Below, piece after piece: positions 12,253 to 27,200 of a stretch of 64,000 bases of DNA. Position 1 is the stretch's first letter. Each line of letters begins with the position of its first letter. This DNA comes from Owenia fusiformis. Its lineage: Eukaryota > Annelida > Polychaeta > Sabellida > Oweniidae. The stretch covers positions 24,442,184 to 24,506,183 of the forward strand of contig CAIIXF020000012.1 of assembly GCA_903813345.2 (NCBI GenBank), given 5' to 3'. Under the pieces are notes generated by a model, which was given only the letters and a program-made list of their open reading frames with translations, did not search any database and was not told the origin of the DNA. The position numbers and the translations under genes were made by a program.

Positions 12253-15200
12253 CTGAAAACAAAGAAGAATTCAAATAACTGTCAATCAATAGAGTTGTAG
12301 ATTAATGGAATACCTTCTATGGTTTATAGGAGTCTATTCAATATTTGTAAGAAATACTGATACTTTGAATATCATATCACAGCATTGTTTGTTTTCTACA
12401 TTAAAAATGTCGAGGAAAAAGTACATTATTTCAATAATTTTGCACCTTTGCTAGTTTTTGTATTTCTTATTTACTGGAAATACTCCACAGCATCTCATTT
12501 TAAGTTCTTTAAAATAGAATTTCACAGACTGATGTAGCTCAGGGCACGGCTGAATTGCCAATTCATACCTGTAGTTTAAGTCTATGTGCTTCTATGGGGA
12601 TAACCTTTAATACAGGTAGCTCTTCAATTAGTTGTTTAGGCTTCTGTCTTATAAGGCAACTCTTCTTCCTGTCCCAGCCAGCACCCTCCAAGTAGAGGCC
12701 ATGTACAAAGCAACCTACAAGTAGATTATTCACATGTAGAAATTCAATGAACTTGGCTTGCTCTAATGATCAAATATATCTATTCTTAAACCCATGTACA
12801 AAGCAACCTACAAGTAGATTATTAACATGTAGAAATCCAATGAACTTGGCTTGCTCTAATCATCAAATATATCTATTCTTAAACACATGTACAAAGCAAC
12901 CTACAAGTAGATTATTAACATGTAGAAATTCAATGAACTTGGCTTGCTTTAATGATCAAATATTTCTATTCTTAAACCCTCAAGTACATGTACAAAGCAA
13001 CCTACAAGTAGAATATTCACATGTAGAAATTCAATGAACTTGGCTTGCTCTAATAATCAAACATTCCTTTTCTAAAATGGCTCGCTCTAATGATATAATA
13101 ATTCTATATAGAGAATATCAGTAATTAAACAGAAATTTCACATCCTATACATCCATGTCAATGTTACAAAATTTTGTTTTTTTTCAGAACATTTTCGAAT
13201 CCAATTTATCTATCACATGGTAAATAGAACTAGATGGTTGAATGCCTAGTGTTAGCCAATTATTTGGTTGTTCAAAATGAAGATTCAAAAATGAAAATCT
13301 TCCATAATGTCAACACCCTTCATACCTGCATGAGCTCTCTCTGTGACATCATCAGGCTCCTGGTACGTCGTGACGCTGGTGTACAAAGTTGACTTATCTA
13401 AGGGCCATCCATTCTTACGACATGTTGCCTGCACAAGGGCTGTCAAGTAGGACTCTGGGATATGAAGTCCCGACAGCCACATCACATTAGGCTCAGATTC
13501 ATTCACCTAAATTCAAGAAAACACGTAATTATGAAGACCATGTGCATGACACATGGTTACTTTTCAATGACACTCGGTTACTTTTCAATGACACTTAGTT
13601 ACTTTTCAACTAAATAAAATGTTCTACAATATTTGTCTACAGTAAAACCTGTATATCTGAACACCTGGCTAATCCGAACACCTTCCAATTTGAACACTTT
13701 TTTTCGGTCCCATTTTTTCCTCCCATTGACTCCCATGTTAAAAAAACCTTGAAATCTGAACACCTCCTAATTTGAACAGTGAACAACCAGATTTGAAAAA
13801 GTGACCTGTCTAATCTGAACATTTTTATCAGAAATCAAATTACTGGACATTTCAATTATAGCCAAATATTGAGTCAATGTTATAGTTGTTATTTATCTTT
13901 ACATATACAATGTAATCAAAGAACCAATATTGTCCTAACTAACTTATTTAGTCTCAGTGACATCCCTAATTTGTGGAAAACAACAGGATGTTTTGGAAAG
14001 GTGTGAATACAGGAGTTAATTGGTTTATCCTTATTGTAAATTAACTGGATGTTTTTAATTTGGATTATGAACAGGTCTTGACTGTTTTATATCCCATGGG
14101 TCTGTTATGATAGCTAAGATTCAATCAGCAAATGTTTTATAATCACAAGGACAACATAGACGACATTTGCAGACAAGATTTAGAAAAGAACTGAATGTTT
14201 TTGATTTGGATTAAGAGAAAGGTGAGAATCTGGGAGATAATTGGTTTATCCTTATTGTAAATTAACTGGATGTTTTTGATTTGGATTATGAACAGGTCTT
14301 AACTGTTTTATATCCTATGGGTCTGTAATGATAGCTAAGATTTAATCAGCAAATGTTTTATAATCACAAGGACAACACAGACGACATTTGCAGACAAGAT
14401 TATATCACAAGAGAAAAAAATTCAACTTTGTAATATCCTATCACAAAAATGTCTCCTAAAAGGCATTCATCTGACATCCTGAATGCCCTTGATATTTTGA
14501 AGGATTATACATCATCTCGAATGAACACTCATGAAAAATTCTTTTTACTTGAAGAGGATATCTACTCAAATATTGCTAATGTTTAAAGTGCCAAGAAACA
14601 AACAACAATGAAGGACTTTTTCAAGCAAAAGTAAAGCAGTGCTATATTACCATAATATGGGATAAGTCATTTGATAAGCATAAGATTTCATACGAGACTA
14701 TCATATACTTTTACAGTGTATTACAAAGTTTTTGCCAAAACATAAGAGTTATTTTTACTAAAATGATGAAATTGGACTATTGTAGAATTAACTCATCAAC
14801 AACATTTATTGTTTTCTGACTTAGTATTAAGTGTTCAATATAGTGGACTGAACAATGAAAATCCCCCCCCCCCCCCGACCAACAAAATTCTCGAAATTTG
14901 AACACCTGCCAATTTGAACGCTTTTGGCTGGTCCCGTGGGTGTTCGGATTAGACAGGTTTTACTGTATTAGGTACAATTTTCAGGATGCAAACATTTTTG
15001 TACACATTTTAATTCTTTAAAAAGAAATAAATGAAAGGTAGAAAAAGCGAGTTACACTATAGTTAAAATTGAGTCATTTTCTTTTGACTAAACTTATTTT
15101 CATAAATTATGTCTTTTAACTAAAATACAGATATATGAACACATGTTTAGAGCTTCATGATAATACATACCCATGTGTCATATTGCTGGAACCTCCTCAT

Positions 15201-18200
15201 GAATTGTATGATCCAGTTGCCTAGTGACTTGAGGGTAGCAGGAGCCAGTTTACGCCATATTGTAGGAATCTGGCCATTGAAGAGACAGCGTGCAACGTCA
15301 TCCAGCTCGTTACTCATCCCTACCTCTCCTGCCAGAGCCTGCAGGAATAAATCATTATGTTGCAGATTTTTTTATTATTTTTTTTATTTTTATTCATTTA
15401 TTTCATAAAATACATACAATAGTTAACAATGAAGTGGGTGACACAAAGATTTGTGTATATTCCCGAGTATATTTTACTTGTATGATTTCAAAATTTTCAA
15501 AATTTTTTAAAACCAGAAACTATTTCAAAATTTGGGAGTATACAATAAACCTCTATATCCAAGGAGACGATCCCATTACCACAACACCCAAGACTCTGAA
15601 ACCCAACTACAGTATATCCACATTTCTACACTCCAATTAACTCCCATTATAAGAAACTACACCAGAACATGCGCTAATCCAAATTCTGGTCAGGCCAAGT
15701 GGCATTCGATAAGACAAACAGAAAATTCAAAATATACATACCTTCTGTAGAGTTGTTAGAGATTTTGACATTCTGACTATCAGCTTATTAAATCGCTCCA
15801 GTTCTTGTAGCAACACAACAGTGGTTGGTGAGATCTCAAGGCCTAGTTTCTTCCTGATCTGATCAATATCGAACACCTTGGGAATCTTACTGAGGACGTC
15901 CTTTGCTATCTTATCAATGAAGTCTTCACGACTGATTCCTCCACCGGTATCACCTGGAGAACAGAAATAAAGTTTAATTTCAGAATTTATATTTTACTTA
16001 TTTATTGAATTTTAGTTCATTTCAAAAATTTAGAATGATCATAATTATAGACCTTACAAAAAGTTTTAATTCACACTCTGAAGAATATGTCCATGTAATT
16101 ACATGTTCTACAATAACAGCACTGTACAGGGTGTCTCTATCTTAAGTCTCTTTATAATCACAATGCAAAAGTCTGTGTAAAGTGTAAAGAGACTTTATGG
16201 ACACCCTTTATATCTAGATATGCACATAAGATTCCTTTGAAGGACACATATACATCAAATTATAAGGTAACAGACAACCTCAACATGCAGGGCTTAGTTA
16301 TTGCACTATTATCAACTTCAGCAAGAGAGAATAACATCTTATGGGCCTATGGGGAAATATGCTAGCTTTTTCACCTGAGACCATGTGATTCATGCAAGCA
16401 GCCTGTCACCGTATAAAGCTTTATAGCAATACTATACCAAGTACACTGGACATTACATGTTTACGGGAGAGGTAGATGTATCAGAGCTGTCACCATGCTT
16501 AACTGAGTTAATTTACAACTCTGCAACAGTTCATTTCTAATATAGCATTACATGAGGGTAGGGGGTATTTTTATATCTTAAAATTCATTTAATATAACAT
16601 GCTGCTAGGTATATTGCTTTTTGTAAATCAACATCTGTGTTTTGCATTTTCCTGATCATATTCCTTGCACAATAATACACATAAGGACATATTTGCTAAG
16701 GTTATAGCATGCATATACATTTCGGGGGACCGGAGGGGGAGGGGGAGGCGAGGGGGTGACATCAGGTGGTTTGGAGGGGAGGGGTATGGTACATAACAAT
16801 AGCATGCAACATGTCTTACCATCATAGGTCATAACTATAGCTACAATCAGTTAGTAATGAATGTAAATGTATACAATGAGTGAATGTGTTAATGTTCAAC
16901 ATAACAGTATACAGTTTGGAAAGATTTGCACATTTACAGAGTTTGACAAAACAATCCTCAAAATCCATTGGTTTCTTATTTTAAAGCAACCTAATACCAA
17001 GACATATACTCCCAAATTGTGCAAATCTTCCGAATAAAATCCCCTAAAAATTTAATTGCTAACTTTGCATTACATGCTGTGAATTCTGTGTGGGAAAGAT
17101 GTTCTTTTGTGATCAAATGTGAGAACTGAACACAACATGATGGGAGTCAAACCATCCTCCCCTACAATATACCCTCAGTGAATATTTATTGATACCATGA
17201 TACTCTTTCTTCCAAGTGAATAACAGTAATATCCTTAGGTTAGTTGTGACAGAATTTGAATCATGCAATATCATGGTATAAAATGGTTATTTCCTGGACA
17301 GGAATTAATTATGGGCTTCATACATTTGTCAATATGAAATCTTTATCTATCACATTGGTCCTCTGTATAAAACCCATATTTAATCCCTCCAAGCAAATAA
17401 CCTTTATAAATATATCAATTCGTACCTCCATCCCTATCTTCAATTTAAATAAAATGTAATAATAGTTTTCATTATCAAATGCAATTATCCTCAGAATAAA
17501 ATATCAAATATTTTCTTTCTTTACAATTAAGAGTGGAAACTGTGCATTAGATTACTTGAACCATGCATAATACCACAATTTTTTAGTTAATTAATCCAAA
17601 CTAACTTTATTCATTTTTGGGCCAGTGTCATTCTCAGGTATTTCTCCACTCCATTTTTATTTGTCTTACCTGTTGGCGTCACTGACCCATTTCTGTCCAA
17701 TTAAAACCAACATATATGCTCTTGAGAGCGTCATGTTGTATTGGATGTCATGTATGTTTTCAAAATAGTAATAAATATCTTAATCTGAAATTCATTTTCA
17801 AATATATGGAACACCCTGTACCTGTTTGAGTTAATTAATTCAAACTAACTTCATTCATTTTCAAATATATGGAACACCCTGTACCTGTTTGAGGCTGTAG
17901 TTCTATTAAGTGGTCCCACATATCCTTGGCTGCTTGGGTGTAGTAACCAATCTCAGCATTCGGATGAAGTCCAAACACCTCAGGGGTGTTAGCCAGAGGC
18001 AGTTGCTCAATGAAGTCTAAAAATATATGCAGTCAGATACCAGAATTCAGTTTATTTAATTGCATTATTTATTAAACCCATATTTGGAAAGATCGGCTGT
18101 ATGATAAGTAATGAGCTCCATACCAAAGCATTCATTTCAAATTCAACAATGGACAATATTATGAAATAACTTGTTTTTTAATCATTAATCAAAATAATTG

Positions 18201-21200
18201 ATGTTTGAATTACATGATTTTTCATTCTGATGAATATATTAAGAGACTAAAATAATCAATTGATATTTAACAACTTTGGCCCAAAATCACTTGAAAATGC
18301 TCAGAATGGTGAAAAACTGCAGAATTTTGAAAGAATATCGATAGAAAATATTCTTTCAAAATCATGCAGTCTAGCAAGATTCAACTATTGAGTCCTTACC
18401 CGTGTAATTATCTCTAGGACCTTCTTCTGGTATGCGATAATCCACATCATCATTTTGGTAAAAGTGGAATGGTTGGAACGTGTCAAATATGAAATCTCCC
18501 ATGTATTCATCCATGTAAGTACGTAGGATTCTCCTGTCGAAATCATCAATGGCTCTGCCTCCGTACATTACCTCACCGACTAGATATTTCAAACTGGCCC
18601 AGGGGATCTTCGATTCGCCTTGTTCCTGCGATTTTGTCAGGTATGTGTTGAGAATCTGCATACATACTCTAAAGTCTGATTCGTTGAAATCATATGGGAC
18701 ATTCCATCCAATTTTTCCATATTTACGTCGTTCTTGGACGACAGCATGGAAGAATGCGAGCACAAATACGAGAGATGAGAATGCAGGGTTGGGGCATTCC
18801 TGCAGAGCTGTTGCAGAGATTTTGAAATATGTGCTGCGTAAGTTCAATTTCAGCCCATTAGGGGGCTCAGTTACAACCTTCAGAGAACGTTGGAGAATAC
18901 CAATTGGAAAACTAGGAGTTGGCTCCGTAGTTAGCCATAGCCTAAAGTCAGGGTGAGGTTTAATGTTTTGTAACTTTTCAATCTCCTTTTCTAGGTCTTG
19001 CAGCCATTTTACTAATAGATGGCAGTTCTGAAGCATCAACCACTGGCCTCGGGCTATTGCGGTCTCCAGGAGTTGTAAGGCAAGCTGAAAATGATAAAAT
19101 ATGATGTGTTATTTATTGAAGTAGAGTATACCTGAGGTTATGGATATTGAGCATGTGAAAGTGATAAACCAAAAGCACATGAATTTCATTTACCATACAT
19201 GTACAATTAATATATAAACAAGTACAACACAGAAAAAGAGTTCACAATAAGTCTTAATTTTGAGATTGCATAACAAAATAAGAAAAATATCCTTACCTTC
19301 TCTTGGCCCTGTCCCATGGATAAGAACTTGATCTTGTTGGATCCAAATTCGAGTCTCTCTGCAAGTTTCATGAGATCACTTGCCGGATCTGATCCTGGGC
19401 TTAGAATAAATACAATCGGTGACATAGGCGTACTTTGCTCAAATATCGAATCAAAGCTGATAATAGGTGGCATGACATATTTCTCGCCCATCGTGTTGGT
19501 AATGTAGACAGTGACAGCACGGTAGATACGATCAACACGGAAGCAACGTAGCAGCATCAGACGTTGGAAGTCACTAAGAGATTCATGGTACCCTAGAGGG
19601 AATGGTGCAGACTCAGGAGCATCATGGTCGTACCACTGAAGAGGAAATATCATACAGTATAATATAATAACCAATCTGTAGTCTTCAGTAATTTCAGATA
19701 TATGATTTAAATAGAGGCATACATTTATTGCAATCTGGAAGTTGTAGAAAGAAAATTCTTATTGTAACAGTAAAGAGATGTTATGGGCAACTGTATTTTA
19801 CAGAAAAGTTCTAATTGCTTATTCTAAGCTAATATGTTGTTAACAGGAAAGGTATTTTATTTTTTCATTATCATTCATTTATTTCTCATTCTTATCATTT
19901 TTTATTGTATAAAATGTTCACAGTACCTCCTTCCAGACAGCCTGGTTCTTCTCTATGTCATCCAGAAGGGAACCAAATGCTTTTGGTGAAACTTCCTGTA
20001 GTCGTACAGCATCCTCCCAGCCTGCCTCAGGGAACCAAGCAAACGGTTTCTTACGAGAAGCTTTTTCTAGCGCTATGTTGCCCTACAATTAGTGATGAGA
20101 ACCTCTGATAATTGTCCATTTTTGATTCTTTCATACATTCAAAAATGAGATTTCTGGGATTGGAACAAGCGATTGTTTTAACTTAGTCGAGGGTTCAAAA
20201 TTCTCAGCAGACAATGGCAATCACTTTTCTCTTTTAACTATGGACTTGAAATGGTTGTCTATTGGGCAAGTGACTGAATGCCAAAATGGTTAATTTGGCA
20301 ATAATGTTCTTAAACTTCATTGTGAACCCTGGAAGTGTTTTCAGCAATCTTTTTATTCAACTTATTTTTCAGCAATTCTGCATTGAATTAACTTTTGACA
20401 TTATGACATGAGACATTTATGATGAGAATTTAAACAATTTTAGAAGTTGTAGTGTTGTTATGGGGTCTTACCTTGATGAAGAAGTCCACCTCATCTTGAA
20501 CTACATTGCCCAGATCTTGCTCCAGTTTGATGGTGATAATCAGAGAGAACAGCAACTTGTGCTTCTCAAATATACCTAATAAATGAGAATATAATAGACT
20601 TAGTGGTTGATAGGTTTGTTATGTCAAGGAGCATGTGTAATTAAATAACACACACGTGGGTCAATGGGAGTGAAGATAACTACATTAATTGTTTCAACTA
20701 AATTGACACTTTTTTATTCATGCTTATTCAAAAAAATCGAGAGAAAACATTTCAAATTCTAACTTTGCACTGACCAACTAACTGTATCTATAAATAAATA
20801 TTTATGTTAACATCTGGCACTTATTGCTATCAAAATTTGCAAATTACCTGTACACCCATAGTTATACACATTATGAGTGAGGGTGTCCATAATATTGCGC
20901 AGGCGTTTCTGTACTATAGTATCAGGCATACTCTTCTTCAAAGAGAACTGGAAAACATCCAAGTAGGCAGCCAGGGAATACTGGTACATAGTGTTCGTAG
21001 TGGCCATCTCGGATAAAACGAAAAACAAAATGGCACCTCGTTTTGCAGCAGGTCTGTAGCCATCACGCAATTTGTCAATGTCTATAGCGGTCTTAGCTCC
21101 AAGTTTAAGCTTTTCCGCAACCTAAAATAGAATGAAGTCATTATGAAAGTCCTTCTACAAGCTGATGAAATTGGAATAAAACAGTAATTTTTTCCTAGTG

Positions 21201-24200
21201 TACCTTATAATTATTAGGCCAAGTAGAGCCATTTGATTAATTATTTTTACATCGAATTCACTGTTGGGTGGAAGCCCATAAATCCATGCACTGTTAAAAG
21301 TGCTTCAATGAAATGAAATAAAAATATAAGAAATACTAAAAATAAATGTGTATTAAATAAAATCATTTATTGTGTTTCTAAATTGGTCTATCAAAACAAA
21401 CAAACAAACAGACAAACAAATAAACAAAAATCGTCTGACCTCTCCAGCCTTTGATTTAGTCTCCTCCAGAGTTGACACAAGTTCTACATTGTCCAACATG
21501 TTGCCTGTGGAGGTGGCTAACTCCCTCAACAATGAATCCTCTAGATCTTTCAACAGTTTCTTGTTATCACTTGTTTCCTGAATTAGTCTCTCTCTCTGTT
21601 CTTCTAGCTCTTTACGTTCATACTTCACTATCACACTCAGCAGTTGGTCCTCTAAGCCCTACAAACATGAACAAATATTATCAGATTGTTTTTTGATGTG
21701 GGTGTCATTAGAATCTCTTACAATTGGCAAAATGAATGAAAATAACATTTAAAACAAGGCATTAACATGCAAGATGTCACCACCTGCCATTTGTAACAGA
21801 TATCATAATTTGTTAAAGATGCCGAACACCGTCCACGAAAGAGTTGGAGACTATATGAGTGGTGACATAATTATTGGATTCTTGTAAATTTATGGTTGTC
21901 AATATGAATTGGAATCAATAGTAAGACAAGGCATGGCTTCAAGCTCAATCTATGGCTGAATTGCATGTGATTTAAATCAGGAATTTGAAAAAATCATCAA
22001 ATCATCATATTTAGTAATCCAAAAAGTAAATTCATTTCACTTCAAACCTCCTAATTTCATTATTTGGCTGTTTAAAAAAAATTGACGAAAAGTAAATGAC
22101 AAAAGTTAAGTAAGAAATCTTACCTTCAGCGTTACAGTATAGTTGATGACCATACACTTGCCAAAATGGGCAGGAGTGTACTTAGGGTTAGACAGCTTGG
22201 TGTTGAGGTATAACCTAAAGTTAGGATCGTAGTCTACTTCTTTATCCCCTAACATGATGAATTCTCTGCCTGCTTGACCTAGAACAGTGAAATAGATATT
22301 ATTTGTATTGCTAGACAGAGTTCATCCTCCTAAGCATGTGTCCAGAATCCGTACCTCCTTCTTTTCCCCTGCTATAACCAATTTGGAAGCGCCCAATAAA
22401 ACTGAATCACGTGATCTAATTATGCGCCGATGACGTATACATGATTGCTGTCGCAATGTTGCGAATTAAATTGTAAGTTCATAATCAGGAAAATGCTTAA
22501 TGCTTATCGCAGGGGGTAAAAAGAAAGAAGTATTCTGATTTTGAAGCCCTGTGATCAGAGGATGGACAGAGTTAAGTTTATAATTAACTTGGATTATTCC
22601 TATTTTTATGCTGAAGACGTTACAGTCCCAAAGACTTGCTCCAAGTTGGGCTTAATAAACTTGTATTTATTTCTTTACACTTGTTAAAACACAAGGACTG
22701 CATACCATTGCAGTATTTTCAACAGTTAAATGCATACAATATTAAAATAAGTAAAGGTTTATACATATGAATAGCATGTTAAAATTAACTATCTCATCCA
22801 TATTTTCGTTTGTGTTTCTTACCTTTAATGTTCTTCTCCAATACATTATCAATGACAGGATCTAAGTACTCATCAACATCCTTGAACAATATGGGAAACC
22901 CATACTTGATGGCAAGTTCAAGCTGCTTCAGGAAATCACTATCGTTGAATGTTACAGTCTGGAAACAGAAATTGCTTCATGAAACCACTGTTACTCAAAG
23001 TCCAAGCGCATGAGGTGGTTTTACGATAAGGATGATTTTGGAGGGTTTTCATTCAAAGGCAAATTAACAATACTGAAAAATATATTTCCTCACTTCAGTT
23101 AAATCTCTATTGCCGACTGATATTGTCAATATTGTTGGACCTGCACTGACTTAATCCATTATTGCAAGGTAATTAGTACTTTTTACAAAGAATATAAAGA
23201 AACTGATATTTTCCTAAAAGTTCATACTGTTTCCATACAGTTATACAGTGACCTAATTTGACTTATTAGTCATACACAAATAGGGCAATACAAATGAGAC
23301 CAATATTTCCTGAGGGACTACATTTTCTGTTACACTTGGTCAAATATCAGTGTGTTGTGTATGAAGACTAGAAACTCTGGTGATCTGACTGCATTCATGA
23401 CGGCAAACATACCTTTAGGTTGTTTGGCTCCTCTTTACGTTTGATCCAATTCAAAGCTTGCTGTTGAGGGTCAATACACAGTGGGAACCTACTGGCCCTG
23501 GTGGTCAAGATACCATTCTGTATGGACAGCTCATCAGGGGGCAGACTCTCTGATGTCCATCTAAAATCAATGATGATATGTTCATGAAGATTTGTTCCAT
23601 TTTAGGAGATTCTATTAATAACAGATATGCATTTTCAATTCAATCAATTTCTTTAGAATCACTTGCAAAATGATTGAAGACATACAAGCAAACTTGTCTA
23701 TTGGATAATTTTAACATGGAAAACCTGCAAAATTCTTCTTAAACAGCTGGATAAAACTGCTTGTTGCGATTGAAACCTGTGTACTACACTTACTTGCTAA
23801 TCTCAACATCATTGGTTAGCAGAGCCTCTAGCTTGTATGGCTGAGAGAGTGGAATCTCTCTATTGAGGATATCTGCCTGCCAATCCTTCTCCACCATGTC
23901 TGTTCTGAACTCCACAGAGAATGCTCCAATGTAACTAAGGAACGATGCTCCCAGGAGACAGTCGCCTAGCAACCGAATCCTCATCTGTTTTAGTTCCTCC
24001 AATTCCTTGGTCCACCTAAAATTTTGAATATTAAATGATAGAGTTTTGTATTTTATTATAAATCACTAGTGTCTGAACTGTGCCAGCTACATTTGATATT
24101 TCAATTTTCAATAGTTGTAGTTCAATGATAAACATAGCTTATTAACAATAATACCCTTTTAATCACTTTTAGAAAAGTATTGTAAATGGTCTTAATATTT

Positions 24201-27200
24201 AATTGAGTTTGTCATGGTTGGAGTTGTAGATTAAAAAGCATTAGATATGGAAGTAAATGAATAATGTTTATGTCAAGCTTTAAGTCTAGAACAGACTTTT
24301 TGAAAATGTAAGTTAAATTGGAAAACATTTCTTAAAGAATTTTGCAATATTCAGCATCATCAATTATGTGTAGAATCTCGTGAGATCATATAAAACTGTC
24401 ACAAACAAAACTTATTTACCTCACATTCTCCGAGCCTAAACCAGATATGAGCTTGTCAGCTGCGATCAGCCTCCTTTCCATAATCTCAGCCTCAGTCTGA
24501 AGTTCTTGTTTCTCCGCCATGGCACTCTCGTACTTTTCATTCAAGCTCTTAAGCTCCGCCTCAAGAGAGCTGACCTCATTGTTGATCTTTGAGAGGTCTC
24601 TCTTAGCCTGGTGGAAATTCTTCTCTAGACGTGCCACCTGGGATAATGAAAAGTGTAATTTCATTGCTAAATAAGATTTAATCCAGTTGCCTTTCTTTTT
24701 AGCATGTTTCACTTCTAAAGTTCCAACATATTATGAATATGATAACTGATTAAGTGAGGCAAGAAAGAAAGTGTAAAAGTAATACACTAAAACCTGTATA
24801 TCTGAACACCTCTATATTTGAACACCTCTCTATTTGAACACATCTCAATGGGAACTCATTTGTACCAATCTTTTAATCTACCATAGTCTTCTATGTTAAA
24901 AACTTGAAATGTTAAATCTGCCAATCAGAAAACTTTTTGCTGGTTCCAATTGGCATTCAAATAAGCCAGGTTCAACTGTTACAAATAATTTATGCCTTAA
25001 ACTAAATGATTGGTTAAATTGATTAAATTGGGCATCAGAGCATCCTATATTTGCTAGACAAAAAGATGTAATGAGAATCAAAATGTATTAATCTCTTGAC
25101 TACTTCTAATTTACACAAAAATTGTTTTAAAACGTGTAGAAATGATCTCTGCCATCTAATTTTACTAAGTTGAGCATCTAAAGTTGTAAAGGTATGTAGT
25201 AAAATGTCAAAAGGTGGCAAAAATTAAAAATTCTCTGGTTTCAACCAATTTTAGAGCCTGGGATTCAAGAGGTTAACATACCTTTTCTCTCTTTGGTTTG
25301 ATCTCCCTTGCCACACTGCAATAACCAAGTACTGCCTCAACAAACTTTAAGAGTCCAGCCCCAGCACGTGATGTAGCTTTCATCTCAGCAACTGTCATGT
25401 CCATCTCCTTTAAGAAACCTATAGAAAAGATTCAATAATTTGAGAAATGACTAGAACTGTTCAAATTATCCCATCACCTAAATTCTCGATTGGGTTCAAA
25501 TGGATTTTCAACTGGGTGTAAATGGATTTTCAACTGGGTGTAAATGGATTTTCAACTGGGTGTAAATGGGTTTTCAACTGGGTGTAATGGATTTTCAACT
25601 GAGTGCAACTGAGTTTTTAAAATTTTCACCTGGCTGCAGTGCTATTGTGCCTCAAATGCATGTTTTTGGATATTAGCAAAGAACATGTACAGGTAGAAGC
25701 CACAGAAACATCATGAGTCGAGATAAAATCAGAGAGCAATCACCAAGATAAATCAACTTTATTTGAAAACCAGAACAACGGCAACGCCAAAGCGTAGCGA
25801 ATCCCATCGAACAGAAATGGCTGGCATTTTTACAAACGAAATATATAGCAAACATCATAAAACAACACACCAGAAAGGCCACCATTTTCAAAATGGTTGC
25901 TCACTAGCCAAGTTGTCATCAGAAGAAATAATATGCTTTTAAGTAGCCACCTATAAAATCTTTGAAAAATCGCATACATGTACTTGTAAAATAACACACA
26001 TAAAAATGGTGGCCATTTTTCAAAATGGCTGACTACTCCCCAAAGTTTTATTAGACAATGTGCCATGCTTAAAGTATTCACATATCAAATATGAACAAAA
26101 TTGCTCCACTACTTTTCGAGTTATAGTAAAAAATGTAAAAATGACAGCCATTTTTATAAAATGACTGCCTACTATCTGAAGTGTCATGAGACAGTGTGCA
26201 AGGCTCATGAGTATTCACGTATCAAATATGACCAAATCGCTTCACTACTTTTCAAGTTATAGTAAAAAACATAAAAAATTTTCAAAATGGCCACCTACTA
26301 CCCAAAGTGTCATTAGACAGTGTGCCATGCTTATAGTATTCACATATGAAATATGAAACATACCAAATATGAACAAAATCGCTTCACTACTTTTCGAGTT
26401 ATAGTAAAATGGCGGCCATTTTTCAAATTTTTTTTCAAAATGGCCGCATTCTACCAAAAGTGTCATAGGACGGTGTGCCATGCTTATAGTATTCACATAC
26501 CAAATATGAACAAAATCGCTTCACTACTTTTCGAGTTATAGTAATATACGTTAAAATGGTGGCCATTTTGAAAAATGGCCGCCTTCTACCAAAAGTGTCT
26601 TTAGGCAGTGTGCAATGCTTATAGTATTCACATACCAAATATGAACAAAATCGCTCCACTACTTTTCGAGTTATAGCAAAAATCGTAAAATAACGAGTAA
26701 AGGCCGCCATTTTTCAAGATGGCTGCCATGTGCTTCTTTAATGTCTACATTTATAGCTTTATTAATGTCCTTCATAATTTTTTTACATTTAAAACATATT
26801 GCTATTACAGTTTTACATATTGCACCTAAATTACTGTAAAATCGGCACTAAAATGGCCGCCATTTTGAATTGAGCGACCATTTTGAAAATCGGCTTTCGA
26901 GCAGAACTTCTACCCCCATAGGGTATATGTGTACAAAATATGAACAAAATCGGGCCAACGGTATTTGAGTTATCGCCCGGACGGACGGACAGACGGACGG
27001 ACGGACGTACGTACGGACGGACGTACGTACGGACGGATGTACGTACGGACGGACGTACGTACGGACGGACGGACGGACGGACGGAGGCGTTCCCTATATC
27101 CCTCCGAACTTCGTTCGATGGGATAATCAATACATATCAGAGATATATCGAGATCACCCCCCTGCAAATTCAGAAATAAACCTACCTTTTACAGTAGTGA

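Noticed and set aside
12747-13037. 96-codon plus-strand frame with three internal repeats
   Set aside because: It is the 93-bp tandem repeat, whose period is a multiple of three; it overlaps the DNAH10 acceptor on the other strand and resembles no protein.
26831-27179. [12 protein letters not shown]-like and GRTDGRTY-like open frames
   Set aside because: Translation of the (GACG)n repeat in both strands; an artefact of simple sequence.
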